From JAWLBY01 sp041687455 (GTDB taxonomy: Bacteria; Pseudomonadota; Gammaproteobacteria; Xanthomonadales; Xanthomonadaceae): DNA of 64,000 nt. Within the stretch, counting starts at the first letter, position 1, and every line of letters begins with the position of its first letter. The position numbers were made by a program, and so were the translations under genes. The DNA is taken from the NCBI GenBank assembly GCA_041687455.1, contig JAWLBY010000006.1, forward strand, positions 62,001 through 126,000, given 5' to 3'. This document shows positions 34,775-43,741 of the stretch, piece after piece. The notes beneath the pieces were generated by a model. That model saw only the letters and a program-made list of their open reading frames with translations, did no database searches and was not told the DNA's origin.

Positions 34775-36142
34775 TCAGTGCCCGGGGTCCTGATCTGCTC
34801 GGCGCCGCCACCAGCGCCGCGTCGACGGAGCGGGTGCCGATGCTGCACGAGTCCGGCGCTGCAGCAGGTCGTCGATCGCATCGGCGGTCGCCAGATGACC
34901 GCGCACCGGCGCTGGGTGCGACGGGTCGAGGCAGGCGCGGATCAGTGCGGCGACCTCCGGCCCGACCAGGTCGGCTTCCCAGAACGGTCCGGGGTGCCGG
35001 TCGGGGCCGCCGAGTGCGAGACGGAACAGCAGCATCAGCAGTGCATGGGCGTCGTCGCCGGCGGCTTCGGCGGCGTCCGCTGCCAGTTCGAAGCGGCGCA
35101 GGCCGGTGATCCGCAGTGCTCCGCGGTCGCTGTCGAAGAACAGGTCGCGATCGTCGATCTGGCCATGCGCCAGGCCCTGCGCCTGAGCCGCGGCCAGTTG
35201 CCGGAACAGCCGCGCGAAGGCGGCGAACAGTGCGTCCGGCGACAGCGGCTGCCGCTGCCAGCGATCGATCAGCGGCTCGATGCCGATCCAGTGCGCGACG
35301 ACGAAGCGCGGCGCGCGATCGAGCCGGCAGTCCGACAGCGGAACGAGCAGCTCGGCGACTGGCGTACCCTGCGCGGCACGTTGTGCGGCGATCCGCTCGC
35401 GCAGTTCCTGCGCGCCATCGCCGCCGGCGAACCAGGCGCAGCCGAGCTGGCCGGTTTTCTGGTGCCGCAACCGCGCGCGGCGCGGGCTGTCGTTGTCGGG
35501 ATCCTCCAGCAGCCACCAGTGCGGCAGATCCGGCAGTGGGTGTCCGGCGGTCGGGATGAGCTCCGGATCGATCGCCTCGCTGCGGACCATCGCGATCGCA
35601 GGCTTGTCGCCGTCGCCGGTCAGCGGCGTGCCGAAGTGCAGCCCGACCCAGTCCGGTGCCGGCTGCAGTTCCGGATCGAGATCCCCGACGCGCCACTGCA
35701 GCGGCGGCAGCTCGCAGCCGACCGCCGCACGCCGCGCCAGATCGGCCGCGGTCGGCGAGAAGCGCACTGCGATCGGCGATTCGATCCGCCGCAGCGCATC
35801 GATCACGTCCGCACCCGGCGTCTGCACCGTCCAGCGCGGAGCACCGAGCACCTGCCACGCCGGTGCCTGCTCGACCAGTTCGACCCGATCGGCATGCACG
35901 ACGATCCGGAGCACGCCGGCTGACGACGTCGCCAGCGCCGCGCAGACGCGCAGCAGCGCCAGCGCGTCGGCAAACAGCCACAGCGGCCGCCCGCCACACT
36001 CGGCTTCGCAGGCGCCGGCATCGAACGCCAGCCGACGTGCACGGTGCAGCAGTTCGCCACAGGCCGACGGCTCGGCGCCGATGAGGTCGACGCCGAGCAG
36101 CAGGGTGATGTCGGTCGACAGGGCGCCGGCGGAGGAATTCAC
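34775..36142 (-). CDS. Degenerate cyclase-kinase protein (pseudo-cyclase plus pseudokinase)
   Basis: A 455-residue protein that I read as a shortened paralogue of the cyclase-kinase-TPR protein at 37130-40375. Residues about 10-80 (ITLLLGVDLIGAEPSACGEL, RPLWLFADALALLRVCAALA) follow the pattern of the paralogue's cyclase domain, but its SDGF metal site reads GGRP. The C-terminal half contains AHGQIDDRDLFFDSDRGALR, aligned with the catalytic loop HKDIKPGNVLI, where the catalytic aspartate is lost. The DFG motif is replaced by TGLRRF, and no glycine-rich loop or lysine is visible. The TPR region is absent. GTG start at 36142. The frame is intact, so it may be a regulatory pseudoenzyme rather than a dead gene. 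Confidence 0.65.
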   Translation of the reverse strand: MNSSAGALSTDITLLLGVDLIGAEPSACGELLHRARRLAFDAGACEAECGGRPLWLFADALALLRVCAALATSSAGVLRIVVHADRVELVEQAPAWQVLGAPRWTVQTPGADVIDALRRIESPIAVRFSPTAADLARRAAVGCELPPLQWRVGDLDPELQPAPDWVGLHFGTPLTGDGDKPAIAMVRSEAIDPELIPTAGHPLPDLPHWWLLEDPDNDSPRRARLRHQKTGQLGCAWFAGGDGAQELRERIAAQRAAQGTPVAELLVPLSDCRLDRAPRFVVAHWIGIEPLIDRWQRQPLSPDALFAAFARLFRQLAAAQAQGLAHGQIDDRDLFFDSDRGALRITGLRRFELAADAAEAAGDDAHALLMLLFRLALGGPDRHPGPFWEADLVGPEVAALIRACLDPSHPAPVRGHLATADAIDDLLQRRTRAASAPAPSTRRWWRRRADQDPGH

Positions 36143-36185
36143 GGCCTGCGATCAGACCGGGAGGGTGGAGTGACGCGCACGGAGT

Positions 36186-36415
36186 TCATGTTCGAAGTCG
36201 CGCCGGTTTCGACTCGCTGTCACGTTGAATCGTATCGCCCTTGCGGACCGCGACATCGTACTCGTTGCCAACGCTGAAGCTCGCCGAGCCATCGGCATTC
36301 GGGCGCGTCCGTTGCTGTTGTCGTGAGCGATGGATGCTGCGGCAGCTCCAGTCGACCTTGCAGGATTGCCGGGCATCTATCCGGGACCCACCGCCGGCCA
36401 CAGCCGGCGATGGCG
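36186..36415 (-). pseudogene. Decayed copy of the small gene at 36791-37120 (copy C)
   Basis: One frame encodes GNEYDVAVRKGDTIQRDSES, matching YKYDVSVRKSDGSTVTQDPS of the intact gene. At DNA level CTTGCGGAC followed by ACATCGTACT is shared. The N-terminal part is scrambled over several frames and no start remains. Confidence 0.6.
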
Positions 36416-36416
36416 C

Positions 36417-36500
36417 CAGTCAGGGATATCGTTTCGCAGGGCGACACGACTCATCGGGCCGCGACGGTTCAAATCGCTGTTGCGGACACTACTGTTCGGC
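36417..36500 (-). pseudogene. C-terminal remnant of the same small gene (copy B)
   Basis: The minus strand reads SVRNSDLNRRGPMSRVALRN-DIPD, parallel to SVRKSDGSTVTQDPSVENDI-PD at the end of the intact gene. TCAGGGAT and GCTGTTGCGGAC are also shared at DNA level. It runs into the short signal-peptide frame at 36489-36581. Confidence 0.6.
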
Positions 36501-36581
36501 GAACACGTCGGCGGCGTTTGCCGGCGTGCCGAGGAAGGAAGCGACCAGGCCAACGGCCACGGCCAACGAAACTGGTTTCAT
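36489..36581 (-). CDS. Possible 30-residue secreted peptide or signal-peptide remnant
   Basis: MKPVSLAVAVGLVASFLGTP-ANA is a good Sec signal with an AxA cleavage site, followed by only ADVFAEQ before the stop. A well-spaced GGAG precedes the ATG. It could be the surviving start of a broken gene fused to copy B or a true short peptide; the first seems more likely. Confidence 0.35.
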   Translation of the reverse strand: MKPVSLAVAVGLVASFLGTPANAADVFAEQ

Positions 36582-36790
36582 GCGAGTCTCCGGTTGTTCT
36601 TGTGGTTGGTGGATGCATGCTTCGAACGGTGCATCAGCGCTGACACTGCTGGACAACGACATTCGGCAAGGCGGAAACGCCTGCCGCAGTGGGCGGCTGG
36701 GCGCAGCCGCGCCGCAAAGCGCGAGAAAGGATTCGCTCCGACCTGCCGATCCCACCGCCAGCCGCAGCAGAGGGTTGGTTGGCGATGCCG

Positions 36791-37120
36791 CTAATCAGGG
36801 ATGTCATTCTCGACCGAGGGATCCTGCGTCACGGTGCTTCCATCGCTCTTGCGGACGGAAACATCGTACTTGTAGGTGCCGTTGTTGCTTGTCGATGCGT
36901 TGTCGGTGCTGATCCAGACCGCGCCGTTGCCCTGCGCCTGCGGCGGCGGATTGAACACCGTGCCGGGCAGGCCGGTGATCGCGGTGATCGCAGCAATCGG
37001 CTCGCCGCTGCGTATGCTCCAGCGCAGCACATTGGCGCCCTTGCTGGTTACCCGCACCGGATCAGGCGAGCAGGCCGGCAGGCCGGAAGCGTCCAGGAAT
37101 ACCTCGATGTCGATCGGCAT
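36791..37120 (-). CDS. Small protein of unknown function, partner of cyclase-kinase
   Basis: The 109-residue product has no signal peptide. It has a beta-rich pattern: VRVTSKGANVLRWSIRSGEP, TVFNPPPQAQGNGAVWISTD, then GTYKYDVSVRKSDGSTVTQD and PSVENDIPD. I know of similar small proteins ending in KYxVxV...DPxIxN but not of any assigned function; an Ig-like fold is a guess. GAGGAA precedes the ATG at 37120. It follows the kinase gene by nine bases, so both are probably one transcript. At least two decayed copies lie downstream, which suggests repeated duplication. Confidence 0.65.
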   Translation of the reverse strand: MPIDIEVFLDASGLPACSPDPVRVTSKGANVLRWSIRSGEPIAAITAITGLPGTVFNPPPQAQGNGAVWISTDNASTSNNGTYKYDVSVRKSDGSTVTQDPSVENDIPD

Positions 37121-37129
37121 ATCGTTTCC

Positions 37130-40100
37130 TCAGGAATTGGAACGTTCATCCGAAACACGTGCGTGCGCATCCGCGAAAGGCCATTGGCCCGGCACTGCGT
37201 GTTGCACGATTCCCCCTTGCGACGCCTGAACTCGCCCGGCTGCGGCTTCCTCAAGGGCACGCAGACGGGGCGGCAGCAGGCGCCGCCAGTGAGGATAGCC
37301 CGCCTCGTTGAGCCGTGCGAGCAGCGCATCGTCGCGCGGCATGCCAGCGCGACGCTCGACGTGCAGCAACAGCGCGGCCAGGCTCGGGTCCATCCGCTTC
37401 CCGAGGCTCGCGACGACGTGCGGGCGCGCCCTCGACACCAAAGCGCTGGCCCGGCCAGGGTTACCCAGTTCGAGTTCGCAGAGCCCTTGCAGCATCAGGA
37501 CTTGCGACAACTCCTCGCCCAGCACATCCTCGCCAGTAAACTGGGACTTCGCGTCCACAAGGGCTGCAACGCTGCGTCCAAGCAACGCAAACGCGGCCTC
37601 ATGCTGACCCATTTCCAGCAGCGCCAGCGCGCGCGTGGCGCGAATCGACGACAACGTGCCATGCCACGGCTGATAGCTGGGTTGTGACCTTGCCAACGGC
37701 TCGATCGATGATTCGGCCAGCTCGGTCAACCGAAGCGTCGCCTCGGGCGATCCACGCAGCAGTTCGACGCGCCCCAGCGTGTTGCGCGCGGCGGCAAGTG
37801 CCCGCGCCCAGTTGCGGTTGTTGAGGTCCGAGTTGCTGAGCTGGTCGAGCATCTCGGCGGCGATCGAAAGATCGTCGCGTGCAGCATCGATCTCGTCCAG
37901 CCACAGCCTCAGACCGCCGCGAAATGCCAGCCCGATGGCGGCGCTGTACCGCAGCGGCAGGTTGCCCGGCTCACGATGCAGCAACGCATCGCGCAAATGC
38001 AGTTCGGCATCGAACTCGGTCATCGCGGCGGCAGGGCGGCCGATTGCCAACAGCAAGGATCCCAGCTTGTTGCGCGCCGTGGCGGCCAGACGGAGTAGTT
38101 CGATGTCCTCGGCATCCTGTGTGCGCAAGGATTGTTCCCGCAGTGCGTCTATGACGGACACCTGCACGGTGAATGCATGCAGGGCCTCGTCGTTGCGGCC
38201 CATCGCCTGGTACACAGAGCCGAGATTGTTCCAGCCATGGATCAGCTCGAGCCGCCAGCGCGAAACTTCCGGATCGAGCGCAACCAGGCGCTGCGCGACA
38301 TCGAAATACTGCTGCCAGAAACCGAGCGTGGCCTCCTGGTTGCCGCGGCGCCACTCGACCAAGCCACGCCAGTATTCGGTCTGCCCCAGCCCGAACAGCC
38401 ATTCGCGATGTTCGGGCTGGCCGGCGAGCAGGGCGCGGTACTGGCTGAGGGCCTGATCCAGTGCCCGCGCTGCGCCATCGAGTTCGCCGCGCTGTACGCG
38501 CACCTCACCGAGCTGGTACAGCGTCTGCGCGCGGCGGTGGCGTTCTTCGTCGCTGAGGCGCTGGTCGCCGGTGTGCTCGAAGTAGGCGAGGGCCTCGGTG
38601 CCGACCGCGTCGAGCAGGTCGAGGCGGCCGAGCGGTTCGAGTTTCTTGCGGAAGTCGTCGAGCATGAATCCGATCAGGCGCTCGGCCTGGGTGCGGCGCA
38701 GTTCCGCTTCGTCGCGCGCTTCTAGCGCCTGCCATGCGCTGTAGCCGACGGCCGTGGCGACCAGCGCCAGCGCGGCGGCGAGGCCGGCGGCCCAGCGCCG
38801 ACGGCGTTGCGCCCGGAGCAGGGCCTGGCGGGTCGCATCGGCGTCGCGCTGCGTCTGCCGTTCAGCAGCAATGCGTGCGCGTCGTTCCGGCAGCGCGCGC
38901 AGGTCGCGGGCGACCCGGGCGGCGCTGGCGGGGCGGCGACCGGGGTCGCCGTCGACCAGGTCGGCGATGTCCTGTGCCAGCAGCTCGCAGTCGATGTCGC
39001 GCTGCCAGCCGGGGGCGAGCGGCTTGAACTCGCCGGCGGCGAGCACGTACAGCATCACGCCGAGCGCGTACAGGTCGGCCTGGGTCGTCGCCGCCTTGCC
39101 TTCGAGCAGCTCGGGGGCCATGAACAGTTGCGAGCCGGCGGTCGGGCCGACGTCGATCAGTTCGGTGAGCCCGGCCATCGTGATGCCGCGGGCGAGCAAC
39201 TGGCTCTTGTCGGTGACCAGGCCGATGCCGAAGTCGGTCAGCACCGCATGCGGGATGCCGCCGGCGCGGTCGTCGCGGATCAGCACGTTGCCGGGCTTGA
39301 TGTCCTTGTGCAGCACGCCGACCGAATGCGCGGCGGCGAGCGCGTCGGCGATCTGCGCGGCGATCTCGATGCGCTGCTCGATCGGCGCGTTGTGCAGGCC
39401 GCCGAGCGCTTCGGCCCACGCGTACAGGTCGCCACCGGCAATGAACTCGCTTTCGATGAAGAACGGCGCGTGGTCGAACTGCCAATCGATGATGCGGGCG
39501 ATGTCGTCGCGGTCGCCGAGCGATTCGCGCAGCAGCCGGAACACGGTGACTTCACGCTTGAGCGAGCGCAGGCGTTCCGGGTCGTGGCAGAACTTGACCA
39601 CCCGCTGCGCGCTGCTGTCGTCGTGCACCACGAGCCAGACCTCGCCGAAGCCGCCGGCGCCGAGCTTGCGGGCCAGGCGCCAGTGCGGACGACCGGGAAG
39701 CGGCAGGTCCGGGCCGGGCCGCCAGCCGAGCGTCTGCTGCTCGTCCTCGGTGACGTCGCGACGCGCTTTCTCGCTGTCGGGCGGCGGCGACAGCGCGGCC
39801 TGGCCGAGCACGCCGACTTCGTACACCGCGAGCGGTTCGTCGAGCCCCTTGACACGGTAGCGGCCGTGCGCGAGCCAGCCGAGCGTCTGCCCCGGCAGCG
39901 TGATTCCGGAGCGTTGCGCCAGATCGAACGCACCGGCACCGAGCAGGGTCTGGCCGCCCTGCGCGAGCGACATCAGCCGCGCAGCGATGACCTTGGCCAG
40001 CCCTTCGACTTCCAGCGGCTTGGCACCGCGGGCGGTGTCCTCGGCGCTGTTCTCGCGCAGGTAGACCTGCCCGAGCTGGATGCCGACCCGGGCCCGCCAT

Positions 40101-40375
40101 TGCAGTCCGGTTTCGATCGACAGCGCGCGCAGCGCCTGGTGATAGGCGAGGGCGAAACCGACCGCCTGTGCCGGGTGCTCGAACAGCAGCAGGAAGCCGT
40201 CGCTCTTGTCGATCTCGAGGCCGTCGTGCTGGCGCAGCAGGTCGCGGGCCAGCCGATCGTGGCGGCCGAACAGCGCATGCGCGGCAACGTCGCCGATCGC
40301 CGCGACCATGCGCGTGCTGTCGACCAGGTCGGTGACCAGCGCAGTGCGGATCTGCGTCGACGTAGGGCTCTGCAT
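37130..40375 (-). CDS. Adenylate/guanylate cyclase-like, Ser/Thr kinase and TPR fusion protein
   Basis: A 1081-residue membrane-linked signalling protein. Residues about 10-190 form a class III cyclase homology domain with TDLVDST (D16) and IDKSDGFLLLF (D59). The Asn of the usual N-x-x-x-R pair is not seen (KVIAARL), so cyclase activity is uncertain. Residues about 230-505 are a Hanks-type kinase with GAGGFGEVW (239-247), K261, HKDIKPGN (D358) and DFG (381-383), all intact. One transmembrane helix lies at about 528-548 and about 480 residues of TPR-like repeats follow, probably outside the membrane. The small gene at 36791 and the degenerate paralogue at 34775 follow on the same strand. Confidence 0.9.
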   Translation of the reverse strand: MQSPTSTQIRTALVTDLVDSTRMVAAIGDVAAHALFGRHDRLARDLLRQHDGLEIDKSDGFLLLFEHPAQAVGFALAYHQALRALSIETGLQWRARVGIQLGQVYLRENSAEDTARGAKPLEVEGLAKVIAARLMSLAQGGQTLLGAGAFDLAQRSGITLPGQTLGWLAHGRYRVKGLDEPLAVYEVGVLGQAALSPPPDSEKARRDVTEDEQQTLGWRPGPDLPLPGRPHWRLARKLGAGGFGEVWLVVHDDSSAQRVVKFCHDPERLRSLKREVTVFRLLRESLGDRDDIARIIDWQFDHAPFFIESEFIAGGDLYAWAEALGGLHNAPIEQRIEIAAQIADALAAAHSVGVLHKDIKPGNVLIRDDRAGGIPHAVLTDFGIGLVTDKSQLLARGITMAGLTELIDVGPTAGSQLFMAPELLEGKAATTQADLYALGVMLYVLAAGEFKPLAPGWQRDIDCELLAQDIADLVDGDPGRRPASAARVARDLRALPERRARIAAERQTQRDADATRQALLRAQRRRRWAAGLAAALALVATAVGYSAWQALEARDEAELRRTQAERLIGFMLDDFRKKLEPLGRLDLLDAVGTEALAYFEHTGDQRLSDEERHRRAQTLYQLGEVRVQRGELDGAARALDQALSQYRALLAGQPEHREWLFGLGQTEYWRGLVEWRRGNQEATLGFWQQYFDVAQRLVALDPEVSRWRLELIHGWNNLGSVYQAMGRNDEALHAFTVQVSVIDALREQSLRTQDAEDIELLRLAATARNKLGSLLLAIGRPAAAMTEFDAELHLRDALLHREPGNLPLRYSAAIGLAFRGGLRLWLDEIDAARDDLSIAAEMLDQLSNSDLNNRNWARALAAARNTLGRVELLRGSPEATLRLTELAESSIEPLARSQPSYQPWHGTLSSIRATRALALLEMGQHEAAFALLGRSVAALVDAKSQFTGEDVLGEELSQVLMLQGLCELELGNPGRASALVSRARPHVVASLGKRMDPSLAALLLHVERRAGMPRDDALLARLNEAGYPHWRRLLPPRLRALEEAAAGRVQASQGGIVQHAVPGQWPFADAHARVSDERSNS

Positions 40376-40560
40376 CGCGACGGTTCGTTGGTGGCGGCGG
40401 TGGCCGGCGCCCGCTCAGGGCACGCAGGAGTCCGCATGATCACACGCTGAACCGGCGAAATGGAATCGATTGCGCCAACTTGTGTGGTTATGCCATAGCG
40501 AGCACGCGCGCGGCCGGTCGAAGCGAGCGACCGGCCATGTCGCGATCGAGCCCGCGGCGA

Positions 40561-41109
40561 TCAGCTCCGGCGCAGCGCCATCCGCCGCAGCGTGTCGTCG
40601 TGCCACAGGTAGTGATGCAGCAGCGCCGCGCCGGCGTGGATGCCGATCAGGAAGTAGCCGAAGGTGCCGGCGGTTTCGTGGAATTCCTCCAGCGCTTCTG
40701 CCAGCGCATGCGATTCGGCCACCAGCGGCGGCAGCGGGATACCCCACAGCGACACGGCCACGCCCTCGGCACTGCGCAGCGCCCAACCGGCCAGCGGCAT
40801 CACCAGCATCCACAGATACAGCGCGGCATGGACGATCCGCGACAGCACGATCTGCCAGTTCGGCAGCGGTGGCGAGACCGCCGGCAGGCGGGCCCGCGCG
40901 CGCAGTACCAGCCGCAGCACCAGCAACACCAGCACGGTGAGGCCGAGCTGCGCATGCAGCGTCATCATCATCGATCGCTCGCTGCTGCCGCGCGGAAATA
41001 TCCCGCGGAACTCGCTGAACGCGAACACCGCGGCGACCAGCACGACCGTCAGCCAGTGCAGTGCGATCAGCCAGCGGAGCGGGCTTCCGGTACGGTATGC
41101 GTCGCTCAT
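40561..41109 (-). CDS. Cytochrome b561-family di-haem membrane protein
   Basis: A four-helix membrane electron carrier of 182 residues. Histidines suited to bind two haems are in IALHWLTVV, MTLHAQLGLTVLVLLVLRL, EFHETAGTFGYFLIGIHAGA and ALLHHYLWHDDTLRRM, matching the bacterial CybB type. The ATG at 41109 is best spaced from GGAG; another ATG lies one codon upstream. A TATAAC at about 41133-41138 could be a -10 element but the -35 is weak. Confidence 0.9.
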   Translation of the reverse strand: MSDAYRTGSPLRWLIALHWLTVVLVAAVFAFSEFRGIFPRGSSERSMMMTLHAQLGLTVLVLLVLRLVLRARARLPAVSPPLPNWQIVLSRIVHAALYLWMLVMPLAGWALRSAEGVAVSLWGIPLPPLVAESHALAEALEEFHETAGTFGYFLIGIHAGAALLHHYLWHDDTLRRMALRRS

Positions 41110-41232
41110 CATCCGCTCCTTGGTGGTGTGACGTTACTGTTATACGCCAGCCTTACTGCTCGCAATTGACAGCGGTCAAGCGCCGTTACCGGCAGCGTGC
41201 GACACTGACTGTCGCGCAGCAGCGGAGCCCCG

Positions 41233-43683
41233 ATGCGGCACTCGATCGACCGCTTGCCGGATGCCAGCACCGCCTCGAGCGGTCTCGACGACTCGCGGAT
41301 CGTCGAGCTGCTCGCGCGCCACGGGCGCAACACCATTCTGCCCGATGCACCGAGCGGTTGGCTGCCGTTGCTGCGATCCAGCCTGGTCGATCCGATGCTG
41401 TGGTTCCTGGTCGTGGCCGCCGTACTGTTCTGGTGGCTCGGCGACCGTTTCGAGGCCGGTCTGCTGCTGGCCGCGACGATTCCGATCCTGGGCATGGATG
41501 CCTATCTGCATGGACGCACCCAGGCCAGCACCGCAGGGCTCGCGGCGCGGCTGGCCAGCGAGGCCACGGTGGTGCGATCGGGCCAGCGCCGAAGGATTGC
41601 GGCCGCCGAACTGGTGCCCGGTGATCTGGTGATCGTGCCGCAGGGCGCCTACGTGCCGGCCGACGGCGTCGTGCTGGCCGGCGACGCGCTGCAGGTCGAC
41701 GAATCGGCCCTGACCGGCGAATCGCTGCCGCAGCGCAAGCGGCCATTGCCGCACCCGTGGACGAACCACGAGGTGCCGAACGTGCACTGGCTGTCGGCCG
41801 GCACGCGACTGCTGACCGGCGAAGCGTCGCTGCATCTGGTGCGCACCGGCGCCGGCACGCTGTACGGCGAGATCGCGCGATCGGCGCAGTCCAGCCTGCA
41901 GCAGTCGACGCCGCTGCAGCAGGCGATCCGGCGGCTGGTCGCGATGCTGCTGCTGGCCGCAGTGATCCTGTGTCTGGTGCTCGCGGCGGCCCGGCTGGTG
42001 CAGGGCTTCGGCTGGACCGACGCGCTGCTGAGTGCGATCACACTCGCGGTGGCAGCGATTCCCGAGGAGTTTCCGGTCGTGTTCACGGCGTTTCTCGGTG
42101 TCGGCGTCTACCGTCTGGCCCGGCGACGGGCGCTGGTGCGGCGTGCGGCAGTGGTCGAGAACATCGGCCGGGTCAGTTGCATCTGCACCGACAAGACCGG
42201 CACGTTGACCGAGGGTCGCCTGCAACTGCAGCACCTCGTGCCGGCCGCAGCGGCGTCCGAACAGGCACTGCTGCATGCCGCGGCGATCGCGTCGCACGAC
42301 GAGGCGACCGATCCGATGGATCGGGCGATCGTGCAACGGCACGGGCCGATCGGCGACGTCGAGATCTTCGCGTTCACCGAAGCGCGCCGCCGCCAGGTCG
42401 GCATCACGAACGAACACGGCATGCGGCTCGCCGCGGTCAAGGGAGCGCCTGAAACGGTGCTGGCGATGTGCGAGGGCATCGACGCCTCCGAGCGCCGCCA
42501 CTGGGCCGGGCAGGCAGCAATGCTGGCCGACCAGGGACACAAGGTGATCGCCTGCGCGAGCCGTTCACTGCCGGCCGGATTCGCAGGCGAGCCGGAGTCG
42601 GGATTCGTATTCCTCGGCCTGCTCGGTTTCGAGGATCCGGTCCGGGATGGCGTTGCGGATGCGATCGCCATGGCGCGTGCGGCCGGTATCCGGGTCATCA
42701 TGGTGACCGGCGACCATCCAGGCACCGCGCGTGCAGTCGCGTCCGAAATCGGACTCGGCGGTGCTGCGCCGGTGGTGGTGCAGGGTTCGGAGCTTGAAGC
42801 GGACTTCGATGGCCCGCGCCCCGATGTGGTCGCACGTTGCCTGCCGGCGCAGAAGCTGGCGCTGGTGCAATCGCTGCAGCGCGCCGGCGAGATCGTCGCG
42901 GTGACCGGCGACGGCATCAACGACGTGCCGGCGCTGCGCGGTGCCGACGTTGGCATCGCGATGGGCCAACGCGGCACCCGCGCGGCCCGCGATGCGGCGG
43001 CGATCGTGCTGCTCGATGACGAGCTCGGCAGCATCCTGCATGCGATCGCCGAGGGGCGTCAGTTGTTCGAGAACCTGCGGCGCAGCTTCGCGTTCCTGCT
43101 GATCGCGCACATTCCACTGGTACTGACCGCCGCACTGATCCCGCTGGCCGGTTATCCGTTGCCGTATCTTCCGATCACGATCGTCTGGCTCGAACTGATC
43201 ATCCACCCGGCCGCGCTGCTCGCATTCCAGCACCGCGCCGACGCCGATCGACTGCTGCCGCTGCAGCGCGCCGCAGGCTTGCGCTTCTTCGACCCGGCAG
43301 GCCGGGCGGTGATAGTGATCGGCGGCGGCGCCGCGACGCTCGCGATCTTCGCCAGTTTCGCCTGGCACCATGCAGATGGCGCAGCGATCGGGCACACCCG
43401 CGCAGCCGCACTCGCGATCCTGGTCGGCGTGATCGTCGGCACCGTGGCAGGCCTCGGTCGCTTGCGGACGTCGGCGGCACGCTGGCTCGTGCTGATTGCA
43501 TCGGGCGCCACCCTGATCGCGATGCAGACGCCATCGCTTGCGGCGCTGCTGCACCTGGGCCCGCTCACCGGCGTCGACGCTGCCGTTGCGGCGGGCTGCG
43601 CCGCGCTCGCGGCGCTGTGCGGCTGGGGGTACGAGGGACGATCCGGCCGACAACGCACGAACGAGACTTTCACGTTCGACTAA
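41233..43683 (+). CDS. P-type ATPase with PEEFP membrane motif
   Basis: A cation-pumping ATPase of 816 residues. The actuator TGES is at 161-164, the phosphorylation site DKTGTLT at 320-326, and the hinge TGDGINDVPALRGADVGIAM follows. The helix-4 motif is PEEFP (277-281), unlike PEGLP of calcium pumps and CPC of copper pumps. There are no N-terminal metal-binding domains. The fold is closest to P2-type pumps, but the transported ion cannot be read from the motif. It is separated from the following operon by only a short gap containing the operator at 43690. Confidence 0.9.
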   Translation: MRHSIDRLPDASTASSGLDDSRIVELLARHGRNTILPDAPSGWLPLLRSSLVDPMLWFLVVAAVLFWWLGDRFEAGLLLAATIPILGMDAYLHGRTQASTAGLAARLASEATVVRSGQRRRIAAAELVPGDLVIVPQGAYVPADGVVLAGDALQVDESALTGESLPQRKRPLPHPWTNHEVPNVHWLSAGTRLLTGEASLHLVRTGAGTLYGEIARSAQSSLQQSTPLQQAIRRLVAMLLLAAVILCLVLAAARLVQGFGWTDALLSAITLAVAAIPEEFPVVFTAFLGVGVYRLARRRALVRRAAVVENIGRVSCICTDKTGTLTEGRLQLQHLVPAAAASEQALLHAAAIASHDEATDPMDRAIVQRHGPIGDVEIFAFTEARRRQVGITNEHGMRLAAVKGAPETVLAMCEGIDASERRHWAGQAAMLADQGHKVIACASRSLPAGFAGEPESGFVFLGLLGFEDPVRDGVADAIAMARAAGIRVIMVTGDHPGTARAVASEIGLGGAAPVVVQGSELEADFDGPRPDVVARCLPAQKLALVQSLQRAGEIVAVTGDGINDVPALRGADVGIAMGQRGTRAARDAAAIVLLDDELGSILHAIAEGRQLFENLRRSFAFLLIAHIPLVLTAALIPLAGYPLPYLPITIVWLELIIHPAALLAFQHRADADRLLPLQRAAGLRFFDPAGRAVIVIGGGAATLAIFASFAWHHADGAAIGHTRAAALAILVGVIVGTVAGLGRLRTSAARWLVLIASGATLIAMQTPSLAALLHLGPLTGVDAAVAAGCAALAALCGWGYEGRSGRQRTNETFTFD

Positions 43684-43689
43684 GCACTG

Positions 43690-43717
43690 ATTAACGGCAG
43701 CCTAAGACAGTCTTAAG
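43690..43717 (+). promoter_or_regulatory. PmrA/QseB-type tandem operator upstream of the hemolysin-ligase operon
   Basis: CCTAAG (43701-43706) and CTTAAG (43712-43717) are separated by exactly five bases. This matches the YTTAAK-N5-YTTAAK box bound by PmrA-like regulators at 11 of 12 positions. A further weak half-site ATTAAC (43690-43695) lies five bases upstream in the same register. The operon it precedes ends with genes for a PmrA/PmrB-type two-component system. Confidence 0.6.
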
Positions 43718-43741
43718 CGAAGCCCGCGAGCATGCGTGGCC

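Noticed and set aside
36143..36580. Plus-strand frames of about 200 codons across 36241-36912
   Set aside because: They cross the decayed copies of the small minus-strand gene and show no family pattern.
43736..43741. GTG start two codons before the T_hemolysin ATG
   Set aside because: There is no ribosome site to favour it and the ATG gives a normal family N-terminus. The difference is only two residues.
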